Assembly: GCA_050943495.1 (NCBI GenBank)
Contig: JBMNPH010000020.1
Span: 1 to 29,842, forward strand
Source: Merdivicinus sp050943495
Lineage (GTDB): Bacteria > Bacillota > Clostridia > Oscillospirales > Ruminococcaceae
Reading direction: 5' to 3'
DNA length: 29,842 nt
A model generated the notes under the pieces. It saw only the letters and a list, made by a program, of their open reading frames with translations. It was not told the origin of the DNA and made no database searches. Within the stretch, counting starts at the first letter, position 1. Each line of letters starts with the position of its first letter. The translations under genes and the position numbers were made by a program. Below are positions 8,127 through 15,654 of this stretch, in pieces.

Positions 8127-8149
8127 GAGAGATTGCACGGCAATCTCTC
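8127..8149. other. Perfect hairpin between the AraC gene and carA promoter
   Basis: GAGAGATTGC and GCAATCTCTC form a ten-pair stem with a three-base ACG loop. On the - strand a T run comes before the stem, not after it, so it is not a classical terminator for the AraC gene. It could still end or stabilise that transcript, or read on the + strand it is followed by A residues only. Confidence 0.6.
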
Positions 8150-8173
8150 AAAAAAACTGTGAAATATTCCAAG

Positions 8174-9037
8174 TTAAGGCAAAACGCCTTCCTGCTGCAC
8201 CTGTTTTCGGAAACGAGAGGGTGTGAGTCCAGTGTGACGCTTGAAGTTATCGATGAGACCTTTTGTTTCCGGATAGCCGACAGAAGCAGCGACTTCCGCA
8301 ATGCTGGCGTTGGTAAAGGCGAGAAGCTGTTTTGCGCGGTTAATACGCAGCAGGGTCAAGTATTCATAAGGCGGCTGGCCGATAATGCTTTTGAAGACAC
8401 GAAGAAAATGATATTCACTGAGACCAGATCGGCGTGCCAGATCTGCAATACGGAGAGGGCGTTCTAGGTTTTCACGAATATAGGCGGCAGCGTCGAGCAT
8501 TTCCTGTTGGTAGCGGGCTGAGGAACGTCCGTCAGAGGACTGTGCAAGCCCGCTTAAAAGCTGATGGATCCACAAGGAAACGACAAAATCGGTCTGACGT
8601 CCCGGCTTTTGACAGAAGTTTTCCATCTGCTCAAAAAAATCCTCCGCACGCCAAATTTCCCATTCCATTACCCGCAAAGAACTGCCGTTCATCATCTGAA
8701 CAAAGGCACCAGCAGCGGTTCCGTTAAAATGCATCCAGACGAAATGCCACGGTTCTTGTCCGCAGGTAGCATAATACTGATAGTGCATACAGTCAATAAC
8801 CGCAGCTTTTCCTGGAGTGAGAAGTGCCTCGGCACCTTCATACCGCAGAACGCCGCATCCGGAAATTGTTGCCAGAAACAGACAGTTTGCCTGACCTTCC
8901 CGTTCGGTGAAATAATGGCTGTCGCTGATGAATTCGCCATAACGCAACAGACGAAAGGGCAGAAGTTCGGCAGATTCAAGGCTTGTATAAAGTCCGGTTT
9001 TGTGAAGATGTTCGTCACCCATATCAAATTTCAGCAT
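8174..9037 (-). CDS. AraC family transcriptional regulator (cupin sensor type)
   Basis: A 287-residue DNA-binding regulator. The N-terminal half has the beta-rich sugar-binding cupin pattern of AraC proteins (ISGCGVLRYEG, LTPGKAAVIDC, WHFVWMHFNG). The last hundred residues carry the two helix-turn-helix units: AAYIRENLERPLRIADLARRS, where the first recognition helix is SEYHFLRVFK, then INRAKQLL and IAEVAASVGYPE with FKRHTGLTPSRFR. The ATG at 9037 follows AAGGAGG at 12 bases; a TTG one codon earlier is closer to ideal spacing. A longer frame upstream has no ribosome site. It is divergent from the broken URO-D-like gene and probably controls it, perhaps in response to a sugar or methylated compound (inference). 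Confidence 0.92.
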   Translation of the reverse strand: MLKFDMGDEHLHKTGLYTSLESAELLPFRLLRYGEFISDSHYFTEREGQANCLFLATISGCGVLRYEGAEALLTPGKAAVIDCMHYQYYATCGQEPWHFVWMHFNGTAAGAFVQMMNGSSLRVMEWEIWRAEDFFEQMENFCQKPGRQTDFVVSLWIHQLLSGLAQSSDGRSSARYQQEMLDAAAYIRENLERPLRIADLARRSGLSEYHFLRVFKSIIGQPPYEYLTLLRINRAKQLLAFTNASIAEVAASVGYPETKGLIDNFKRHTGLTPSRFRKQVQQEGVLP

Positions 9038-9096
9038 CAAAGGGGAATGCCTCCTTGAAAAAGCAGGAATCCGGAATTTTTTCGCAGGATTCGCGC

Positions 9097-9125
9097 TGGA
9101 ATGATTGAAAAATATCTGATATAAT
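9097..9125 (+). promoter_or_regulatory. Promoter of the URO-D-like gene
   Basis: A perfect -10 TATAAT (9120-9125) with an extended TGA just before it is paired with only a weak -35 (TGGAAT, 9097-9102). A weak -35 with a good -10 is typical of a promoter that needs an activator, which fits the divergent AraC gene. Confidence 0.6.
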
Positions 9126-9177
9126 TGTACCATCAAAGCAAAATTTTAGCAAGTTTTTCGGAAGGGAAGGTTGTAAA

Positions 9178-10301
9178 ATGACATTTCGGGAAAACGTCTC
9201 AGCGATTCTCCACTATCAGCCATTTGAAAAAATGCCGGTAGTTTCGTTCGGATATTGGAGGGAAACGGCGGATAAATGGGCGGCAGAAGGGCATATCACC
9301 CAGGAAGAAGCCGATAATTATCGGAAACACGGAGATAATGGTGATGGCGACCGTGCTATCATGAAAAAGCTAGGGTTTGATTTTAACTGGAGTTCCTGTA
9401 TTGGAGCAAGTTCCGACCTCTTCCCTCATTTTGAGAGCAAAATTCTGGAAACAAACCAGACGGCAGCCAGATTATCCGAGATGGAAACGGACTAATTACG
9501 CTGGTAAAACCCGGAATTGTCTCCATCCCGGCTGAAATCGGAACCTCTTTGACCGACCGGAAAGTCTGGGAGGAGGAATACCTTCCGAAATTGAAATTCA
9601 GCATGGATCGGCTGAATATGGCAGCACTGGAGAAAACAAAGGATGACAGCAATCGGGAAATTCCGATTGGAATTCATTGCGGTTCGCTGATAGGACGGAT
9701 GCGGGATCTGCTCGGAGTGGAACAGCTGAGCTATCTGCTGGCGGATGACTTTGAATTGTATGTGGAGATTATTGATACAATGGCGGGCCTGTGCTATGAC
9801 TGTGTGAAAGCTATGCTGGAGACCGGCGCAAAATTTGATTACGGCCATTTCTGGGAGGACATTTGTTTTAAAAACGGTCCGTTAGTCATTCCGTCTATTT
9901 TCGATGAATATGTCGGTCCACACTACAAAAAGATCACCTCGTTGCTGAAGGAGTACGGAATCGATATCGTATCGCTTGACTGCGACGGTTGGATTGACAA
10001 ACTGATTCCGACTTGGATTGAAAATGGCGTGAATACCATGTTCCCGATTGAGGTTGGCACTTGGAATGCCAGTATTGCGCCGTGGCGTGAGCAGTATGGC
10101 AAGGAACTGCGCGGTGTAGGCGGCATGAATAAGACTGTTTTTGCTCGGGACTATAAGGCCATAGATGAGGAAATTGAGCGGCTGCGTCCATTGATGGAAC
10201 TGGGCGGATATATTCCGTGTCCGGATCACCGCATTGCCCCGGATGCCAAATTTGAAAACGTGCAGTATTACTGCGATAAGATGCAGAATTTAAAACTGTA
10301 A
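9178..10301 (+). pseudogene. Uroporphyrinogen decarboxylase (URO-D) family protein, frameshifted
   Basis: Two reading frames together make one protein of about 373 residues. The first (9178-9495) starts after GGGAAGG with MTFRENVSAILHYQPFEKMP and breaks off after FESKILE. The sequence resumes one frame back as NKPDGSQIIRDGNGLITLVKPG, and runs to LKL at 10301. The shift lies around bases 9448-9456 (GAAACAAACC), equal to loss of one base. Conserved parts are LDCDGWIDKLIPTWIENG, GGMNKTVF and GGYIPCPDHRIAPD, typical of the URO-D-like enzymes related to methylcobamide methyltransferases, not heme-pathway HemE. The substrate is unknown. It could be a real pseudogene, a sequencing error or, less likely, frameshifted translation. 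Confidence 0.85.
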
Positions 10302-10307
10302 AAAATG

Positions 10308-10338
10308 CCCGCTTCGGATTCAAACCGAAGCGGGTTTT
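10308..10338 (+). terminator. Bidirectional terminator
   Basis: CCCGCTTCGG (10308-10317) and CCGAAGCGGG (10325-10334) pair perfectly. TTTT follows on the + strand and CATTTTTT on the - strand. It separates the convergent URO-D-like gene and nitroreductase operon. Confidence 0.9.
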
Positions 10339-10351
10339 GTATGCTGGAAAA

Positions 10352-10927
10352 TCAGAATTCGGAGACGGTATCCGTCAGACTGCGTTTGGGAACGTGGTAA
10401 TTTCGGTCACTGTCAAGATAGTATTCGACGGAACCAGAAAATTCCTCGCATACCGAAGTGTGGGTAGGATAGCCGAATGCCACCAGATTTTGGAGATAAT
10501 ACTGTTCGGAAAGTCCGAGATATTCGCTTACTTTCGGACGATTGAAGGCTCCGATAATGCAGCTTCCCACCCCATGATTCCAGGCAGTAAGGGTCATATT
10601 GGAGATGGCAAGACCTGCATCCAGTGCAGCGCCAGGTGCTTTGGCGATGTTTTCGTCGATGAGCACTGCGATAAACAGAACCGGACGTTCGCCCTCCTTG
10701 GGCATGCCGTCTTCCGGCGGGAGGTAGGCCGCCCATTTGGTGAAGGAAAAGACCTCTGCGACTTTTTGGGGATCCCGGATAACGATATAGCGAAGGGGCT
10801 GACGATTTCCGCCGCTGGAGGCGAGGCGGGTAGATTCGAGAATTTCATCCAGAGTCTGCTGGGGAATGGGGCGCTGTTCAAAGCGGCGGTAGGTACGGCG
10901 TGTCTGAAGAAGCTGCATAAGATCCAT
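10352..10927 (-). CDS. Nitroreductase family protein (FMN-dependent)
   Basis: A 191-residue flavin reductase of the nitroreductase superfamily, using NAD(P)H to reduce nitro, quinone or similar compounds. The FMN phosphate site is visible in LQTRRTYRRFEQRPI near the N-terminus, then SSGGNRQPLRYIVI at about 38-51, and GVGSCIIGAF at about 119-128. The start is the ATG following AAAGGAGT; the longer frame has an unrelated head. It is the last gene of the exonuclease-SIR2-PerM operon, beginning five bases after the PerM stop. Natural substrate is not known. Its presence with a NAD-using deacylase and a DNA repair enzyme could hint at stress response, but this is inference. Confidence 0.9.
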   Translation of the reverse strand: MDLMQLLQTRRTYRRFEQRPIPQQTLDEILESTRLASSGGNRQPLRYIVIRDPQKVAEVFSFTKWAAYLPPEDGMPKEGERPVLFIAVLIDENIAKAPGAALDAGLAISNMTLTAWNHGVGSCIIGAFNRPKVSEYLGLSEQYYLQNLVAFGYPTHTSVCEEFSGSVEYYLDSDRNYHVPKRSLTDTVSEF

Positions 10928-10932
10928 AAAAA

Positions 10933-12177
10933 TTACTCCTTTTTTTGAAAATGAAAACGGGAAAGCCATTTACGTTTTGGCTTTTTTTCAAGAATGGGAT
11001 GATCCGGCGGTGCATAACACCGGGTATCGACCGGCAGCTGTTTTTGTTCAAGCTTTCCGGAGGTGAATTCCGAGATCAGATGGTAGATGACAGCGAACAA
11101 TGGGACGCCGATAAACATGCCGACCGGGCCCAGAAGGCTGCCAAAAACCGTGATGGAAAAGATTACCCAGAAGGGGGAAAGACCGGTGGAATCGCCTAAG
11201 ATTTTCGGGCCGATGACATTGCCATCCAGCTGCTGCAGGGCGAGAATGAAAAGCGAAAACCAGAGGGCAGTAATAGGGTCAACAATCAAGAGAATCAGGA
11301 TAGAAGGAATAGCGCCGAAAAATGGCCCGAAGTAGGGGATGACATTGGTAACCCCGACAATGACGCTGATGAGCATGGCATACGGCCAGCGAAAAACGGT
11401 CATAAAAAATAGGCAAAGGAGAAAAATGATGAAAGAATCAAGTAGTTTTCCAATGATAAAGCCGCTGAATACCTGATGACTCTTGCGGGTAATGGCAGTG
11501 AGACGATCCACTTTATTTTTGGAGAAAAAAGCGCAGAAAAGCTTGCGGATGTGTGCAAAAAAGCGTTCCTTATCCAGTAGAAGATAAATGGCGATAATGG
11601 CTCCCAAAATGATATTGACCACGCCGGTTGTAAAGCTCATGGTGACATGGAAAATCTGTGGGACGAGGGTGGTGAGATTGGCGGTAAAAGTTTGCAGCCA
11701 TCCTTCAGCGGCCGAGATAATACGATCTACAGTATCTTCGGGAAGCCGCTGCAGATGATATTCTTCCGCCAGGTCGGTTGCCCAGACCTGCAGCTGTTCC
11801 AGCCAGATCTTGGATTGTGCGGCCAGCGAGGTAATACTCTGGACAATCTGCGGGATAATGATGCTGAAAAAAAGTACCAGCGCTAGCACTGCAGTCAAGT
11901 ATGCAAGCAGAAGAGCAAGACCTCGCGCCCCTTTTCCGTTGATTTTTCCACGGGAAAATCGATGCAGTCCTTCTTCAAAGGTATTCATCAGCGGGCAAAG
12001 TATGTAGGCAATGCTGAATCCCCAGATGAAGGGGCTGAGGATTCCCAGAATCCGACTGAAAAAAGCAGAGACGGCATCAATTTTGACGATGGCGACAACA
12101 ATTGCTGCAGCAATGGCGATGACGATGACTGTATAAACGGCGATGGTATTATAGCGGCGATTAAATTCAATTTTCAT
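10933..12177 (-). CDS. AI-2E family transporter / PerM-like membrane protein
   Basis: A 414-residue multi-pass membrane protein. The first hydrophobic segment covers about residues 13-31, a second about 45-60, and further ones are spread to the C-terminus. The family signature VIPYFGPFFGAIPS followed by ILILLIVDP, and LDGNVIGPKILGDSTGLSPFWV near the C-terminal third, identify the UPF0118/PerM/TqsA group. Members are proposed to export autoinducer-2 or to act in Na+/H+ exchange. The charged tail is Lys-rich. The ATG at 12177 follows AGGAGG at six bases and overlaps the end of the SIR2 gene by 11 bases, which suggests translational coupling. A longer in-frame start would overlap SIR2 further and lacks membrane character. 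Confidence 0.92.
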   Translation of the reverse strand: MKIEFNRRYNTIAVYTVIVIAIAAAIVVAIVKIDAVSAFFSRILGILSPFIWGFSIAYILCPLMNTFEEGLHRFSRGKINGKGARGLALLLAYLTAVLALVLFFSIIIPQIVQSITSLAAQSKIWLEQLQVWATDLAEEYHLQRLPEDTVDRIISAAEGWLQTFTANLTTLVPQIFHVTMSFTTGVVNIILGAIIAIYLLLDKERFFAHIRKLFCAFFSKNKVDRLTAITRKSHQVFSGFIIGKLLDSFIIFLLCLFFMTVFRWPYAMLISVIVGVTNVIPYFGPFFGAIPSILILLIVDPITALWFSLFILALQQLDGNVIGPKILGDSTGLSPFWVIFSITVFGSLLGPVGMFIGVPLFAVIYHLISEFTSGKLEQKQLPVDTRCYAPPDHPILEKKPKRKWLSRFHFQKKE

Positions 12178-12907
12178 AAGCCGCCTCCTTGCAGGTGATG
12201 CCGCCGAGTACCTCACCGATTCTGCCGGAGATGAGCAGGTCTGCTTCCGTGTCATAGGGGGTGGGGGACTGGTTGATGAGGACAAGTCGATTGCCGCGGT
12301 AGTAGCGGAGTAACCCGGCAGCCGGATAGACCGCCAGCGAAGTTCCACCTACAATCAGAAGATCAGTATGACGAATGGCAGAAATCGCAGCATTTAGGGT
12401 ATCTTCACAAAGCTGTTCTTCATAAAGCACGACATCCGGCTTAATCATACCGCCGCATTCGGTACAGTACGGGATGCCTTCCGAATGAAGGATGTCCTCC
12501 ATGGAATAAAATTTCCCACATTTTACGCAGTAATTCCGAAGAACTGAACCGTGCAGTTCCAGAACATTCCGGCTGCCAGCAGCCTGATGCAGTCCATCGA
12601 TATTCTGGGTAATGACGGCGGAAAGCTTTCCGGCCTGTTCCAGTTCCGCAAGTTTTCGGTGTGCGGCATTGGGCTTAGCTTCCGGGCAGAGCATTTTAGC
12701 CCGATAGAAGCGATAAAATTCGGCAGGATTCTGCTGAAAAAAGGTATGGCTCAGGATAATTTCCGGCGGATATGACCATTCCTGATGATAAAGGCCTCCG
12801 GTACTGCGGAAATCTGGGATTCCGCTTTCGGTGGAAACACCGGCGCCTCCGAAAAATACGATGGAATGGCTCTCGTTGATCCATTGCTGTAAGGTATCAG
12901 TCAGCAT
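12167..12907 (-). CDS. NAD-dependent protein deacylase, SIR2 family (sirtuin)
   Basis: A 246-residue sirtuin removing acetyl or longer acyl groups from protein lysines with NAD. The NAD-binding motif GAGVSTESGIPDFR is at 21-34, QNID at 101-104 and catalytic His119 in LHG. The zinc cysteines are Cys127, Cys130, Cys148 and Cys151. The ending GGTSLAVYPAAG near 187-198 is also classic. The family is close to CobB. The start codon overlaps the exonuclease III stop by seven bases and uses GGAGGAGGA inside it. It precedes PerM with an 11-base overlap, so three genes are tightly coupled. The targets are unknown. Confidence 0.96.
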   Translation of the reverse strand: MLTDTLQQWINESHSIVFFGGAGVSTESGIPDFRSTGGLYHQEWSYPPEIILSHTFFQQNPAEFYRFYRAKMLCPEAKPNAAHRKLAELEQAGKLSAVITQNIDGLHQAAGSRNVLELHGSVLRNYCVKCGKFYSMEDILHSEGIPYCTECGGMIKPDVVLYEEQLCEDTLNAAISAIRHTDLLIVGGTSLAVYPAAGLLRYYRGNRLVLINQSPTPYDTEADLLISGRIGEVLGGITCKEAAYEN

Positions 12908-13668
12908 ACGTCCTCCTCCTTCAGCAGTAGTTCTACCGGACAGTGGTCACTGCCGGTCACATTGGTGAGAATCCGGCTGTCGGAAATTCGGTTTTTCCAC
13001 CGTTCCGACACAAGAAAATAATCAATGCGCCAGCCTGCATTCTTTTCACGGGCCTTGAAGCGGTAGGACCACCAGCTGTATATGCCGGTTTGATCTGGGT
13101 ATAGAAACCGGAAACTGTCAATGAAGCCGCTTTGCAGAAGCTGGGTCATTTTTTCGCGTTCTTCATCTGTGAAGCCAGCATTTCCCCGGTTTGGCTTGGG
13201 ATTTTTTAGGTCAATTTCCTGATGGGCGACATTAAGGTCGCCGCAGATAATCACCGGCTTTTTGGAATCCAGTTCCATCAGGTAGGCACGAAAAGCATCT
13301 TCCCATTCCATACGGTAATCGAGGCGTGCTAGTTCTTGCTGCGAGTTGGGAGTATACACATTAACCAGAAAAAACTCTGGAAATTCCGCAGTGATAACTC
13401 GTCCTTCGGTATCATGCTGCGGGATTCCGATTCCATAACGCACCGAAAGAGGCTCGGTTTTGGAAAAGAGCGCGGTACCAGAATAGCCTTTTCTTTCGGC
13501 GCTGTTCCAATATTCGTGATATCCTTCAAAAACAAAATCCGCCTGTTCGCGCTGCATTTTTGTCTCCTGAAGACAGATGACATCCGGCTGTGTATCCCCC
13601 AGAAATTGAGCAAAGCCCTTTCCCATGCAGGCGCGGAGTCCGTTAACATTCCATGAAATCAGTTTCAT
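12901..13668 (-). CDS. exoA: Exodeoxyribonuclease III / AP endonuclease
   Basis: A 255-residue DNA repair nuclease of the ExoIII family (xth/exoA) that cuts DNA at abasic sites and removes 3' blocks. Residues visible: NVNG (7-10), Glu35 in LQETK, Tyr105 in NVYTPNSQ, Asp144/Asn146 in GDLNVAH, and Asp241/His242 in the GSDHCPV end. Length is normal. Start follows AGAAAGGA. It is the first gene in the operon with the sirtuin, PerM-like and nitroreductase genes. Its protein name varies among Firmicutes (ExoA in Bacillus). Confidence 0.96.
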   Translation of the reverse strand: MKLISWNVNGLRACMGKGFAQFLGDTQPDVICLQETKMQREQADFVFEGYHEYWNSAERKGYSGTALFSKTEPLSVRYGIGIPQHDTEGRVITAEFPEFFLVNVYTPNSQQELARLDYRMEWEDAFRAYLMELDSKKPVIICGDLNVAHQEIDLKNPKPNRGNAGFTDEEREKMTQLLQSGFIDSFRFLYPDQTGIYSWWSYRFKAREKNAGWRIDYFLVSERWKNRISDSRILTNVTGSDHCPVELLLKEEDVC

Positions 13669-13712
13669 CTTTGCAATCCTTTCTCCCGAATAAATGATAA
13701 TCTCTTTTTATC

Positions 13713-13718
13713 AGTATA
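13713..13718 (-). promoter_or_regulatory. Possible extended -10 promoter of the exoA operon
   Basis: On the - strand TATACT with TGA just upstream gives an extended -10 about 45 bases before the exoA start. I see no good -35 at 17 bases, so the assignment is tentative. Confidence 0.45.
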
Positions 13719-13857
13719 TCATAAAAAACAGAACAAATCATGAATTTCTCTCACCAAATTCATATTTAGCAATATGCTGAATTTTTATTTTGTTTTTTGT
13801 ATAAGGAAAGGAAGTGTGCGAATTTTGCTGAATTTATAAAATTCGATGAGAGAACCG

Positions 13858-13887
13858 TTGAGATTTTCCGCCGGAATATGGTACAAT
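13858..13887 (+). promoter_or_regulatory. Sigma-A promoter of the ABC exporter operon
   Basis: TTGAGA (13858-13863) and TACAAT (13882-13887) are 18 bases apart. The transcript start would fall near 13895, so the in-frame ATG at 13846 cannot be used and the ATG at 13921 is the start. Confidence 0.75.
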
Positions 13888-13920
13888 AAGACTATTGAGA
13901 AAAGAAAGGAAGATTCACCC

Positions 13921-15654
13921 ATGTGGAAACTCAGACGGTTTTTAGGCCAGTTTAAGAAACACATCATACTAGGCCCTTTGTTTAAATGGACGGAGGCTGT
14001 TTTGGAATTACTGGTTCCGTTGGTAATGGCAAGGATTATCGACCAGGGGGTCTCCAACCGGGATGGCAGTTATGTGCTGTGGATGGGCGGACTTTTGGTA
14101 CTCATCGCAGCAGTGAGTCTCGGATGTGCATTGGTCTGTCAGTACTATGCATCGATTGCCTCACAGGGTGTGGGAACGAATCTGCGGCGGGAGATGTTTG
14201 AAAAGATCAATTCGCTTTCCCATGCGGAACTGGATCGTTTCGGCACGCATTCCCTCATTACCCACATTACCAATGATGTTAATCAGCTGCAGTTGGCGGT
14301 TGCCATGCTGATTCGATTGGTTGTGCGTGCGCCATTTCTGGCGATCGGTGCTGTGGTGATGGCGTTTACCATTGATGTACAGCTGTCGCTGATTTTTGTA
14401 GTGGCATTTCCACTGATTGTGCTGGTACTGTATCTGGTAATGAGCCGATCGGTGCCGTTTTTTCAGGTCATGCAGAAAAAACTGGACCGGATTTCCCTGC
14501 TGACCCGGGAGAATTTGGAGGGAGCACGGGTAATCCGTGCATTTTCCAAGCAAAAGACTGAGATGGACCGGTTTTCGGAAGCAAGCGATGATGTAGCAGA
14601 TACGGCAGTACGGGTCGGACGGCTTTCGGCCTTGCTGAACCCGCTGACTATGGCCATTATGAACCTTGCGATTATTGCGATTTTGTGGTTCGGAGGATTC
14701 CAGGTCAATACCGGACGATTGACTCAGGGAGAAGTTGTAGCACTGGTCAATTATATGAATCAGATTCTGTTAGCCCTGACAGTTGTGGCCAATCTAGTAG
14801 TTATTTTTACCAAAGCATCAGCATCTGCGGTACGCGTTAACCAGGTTTTAGAGGCAGAATCCTCTGTCCGGGAGACCCAGCGGCAGCCAGTGCAGGCAGA
14901 TTTGCAGGCGCCGTTTCTGGAATTTTCGGATGTGTCGTTTACTTATGCCGGATCCGGAGAACCGGCTCTCTCCCATATTTCGCTGGCTCTGAATCGCGGG
15001 GAAACCCTTGGTGTTATCGGCGGTACTGGTTCTGGAAAATCAACCTTTGCCAATCTAATCCCGCGCTTTTATGATACAACGGAAGGTTCCGTCCGGATTT
15101 GCGGGCATGATGTCCGGGAATATCCGTTTGCACAGCTTCGGAAAATGGTGTCAGCTGTTCCGCAAAAGGCGGCTGTGGTATCAGGAACTATTGCGCAAAA
15201 TTTGCGGTGGCGAGATGAGAACGCTTCCGAAGCCGAATTGTGGACTGCGCTTGGGATCGCACAAGCGGCTGATTTTGTAGAGAAACTGCCGCGGAAGCTG
15301 GACTCGCATGTCGAACAGGGCGGCAAGAATTTTTCGGGCGGCCAGAAACAACGGCTGACGATCGCGCGTGCGCTGGTTGGAAAGCCGGAACTGCTCATTT
15401 TGGATGACTCCTCGAGTGCGTTGGATTTTGCGACAGATGCGGCGCTTCGGAAAGCACTCCGGCAAAATACTGAGGATATGACAGTTGTGTTGATTTCACA
15501 GCGGGCTAGTGCTGTTCGGCGGGCAGATCGGATTCTTGTGTTGGATAATGGCGAGATGGCCGGACTGGGGACACATGAGGAGTTGTTGGAAAATTGCCCG
15601 GTATATCGAGAAATTTGTTTGTCGCAGTTGAGTGCTGAGGAGGTATCCAAATGA
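13921..15654 (+). CDS. ABC exporter, half 1 (degenerate ATP site)
   Basis: A 577-residue type IV (exporter) ABC protein: six membrane helices in the first ~320 residues, then one ATPase domain. Walker A GGTGSGKST is near 366-374, the signature FSGGQKQ near 471-477 and Walker B LLILDDSSSALD near 490-501. The catalytic Glu after Walker B is Asp, and the switch His is Gln (LISQRAS, near 526). These changes mark the inactive-side partner of a heterodimer, as in TM287/TM288 or BmrC/BmrD. The ATG follows AAAGGAAG. It overlaps the next gene by ATGA, so the two are made together. The cargo, likely a drug, lipid or peptide, is unknown. Confidence 0.95.
   Translation: MWKLRRFLGQFKKHIILGPLFKWTEAVLELLVPLVMARIIDQGVSNRDGSYVLWMGGLLVLIAAVSLGCALVCQYYASIASQGVGTNLRREMFEKINSLSHAELDRFGTHSLITHITNDVNQLQLAVAMLIRLVVRAPFLAIGAVVMAFTIDVQLSLIFVVAFPLIVLVLYLVMSRSVPFFQVMQKKLDRISLLTRENLEGARVIRAFSKQKTEMDRFSEASDDVADTAVRVGRLSALLNPLTMAIMNLAIIAILWFGGFQVNTGRLTQGEVVALVNYMNQILLALTVVANLVVIFTKASASAVRVNQVLEAESSVRETQRQPVQADLQAPFLEFSDVSFTYAGSGEPALSHISLALNRGETLGVIGGTGSGKSTFANLIPRFYDTTEGSVRICGHDVREYPFAQLRKMVSAVPQKAAVVSGTIAQNLRWRDENASEAELWTALGIAQAADFVEKLPRKLDSHVEQGGKNFSGGQKQRLTIARALVGKPELLILDDSSSALDFATDAALRKALRQNTEDMTVVLISQRASAVRRADRILVLDNGEMAGLGTHEELLENCPVYREICLSQLSAEEVSK

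Noticed and set aside
9448..9458. Programmed -1 frameshift signal at the URO-D-like break
   Set aside because: GGAAACAAACC does not fit X XXY YYZ in the zero frame, and no downstream stem is obvious, so a simple mutation or read error is more likely.
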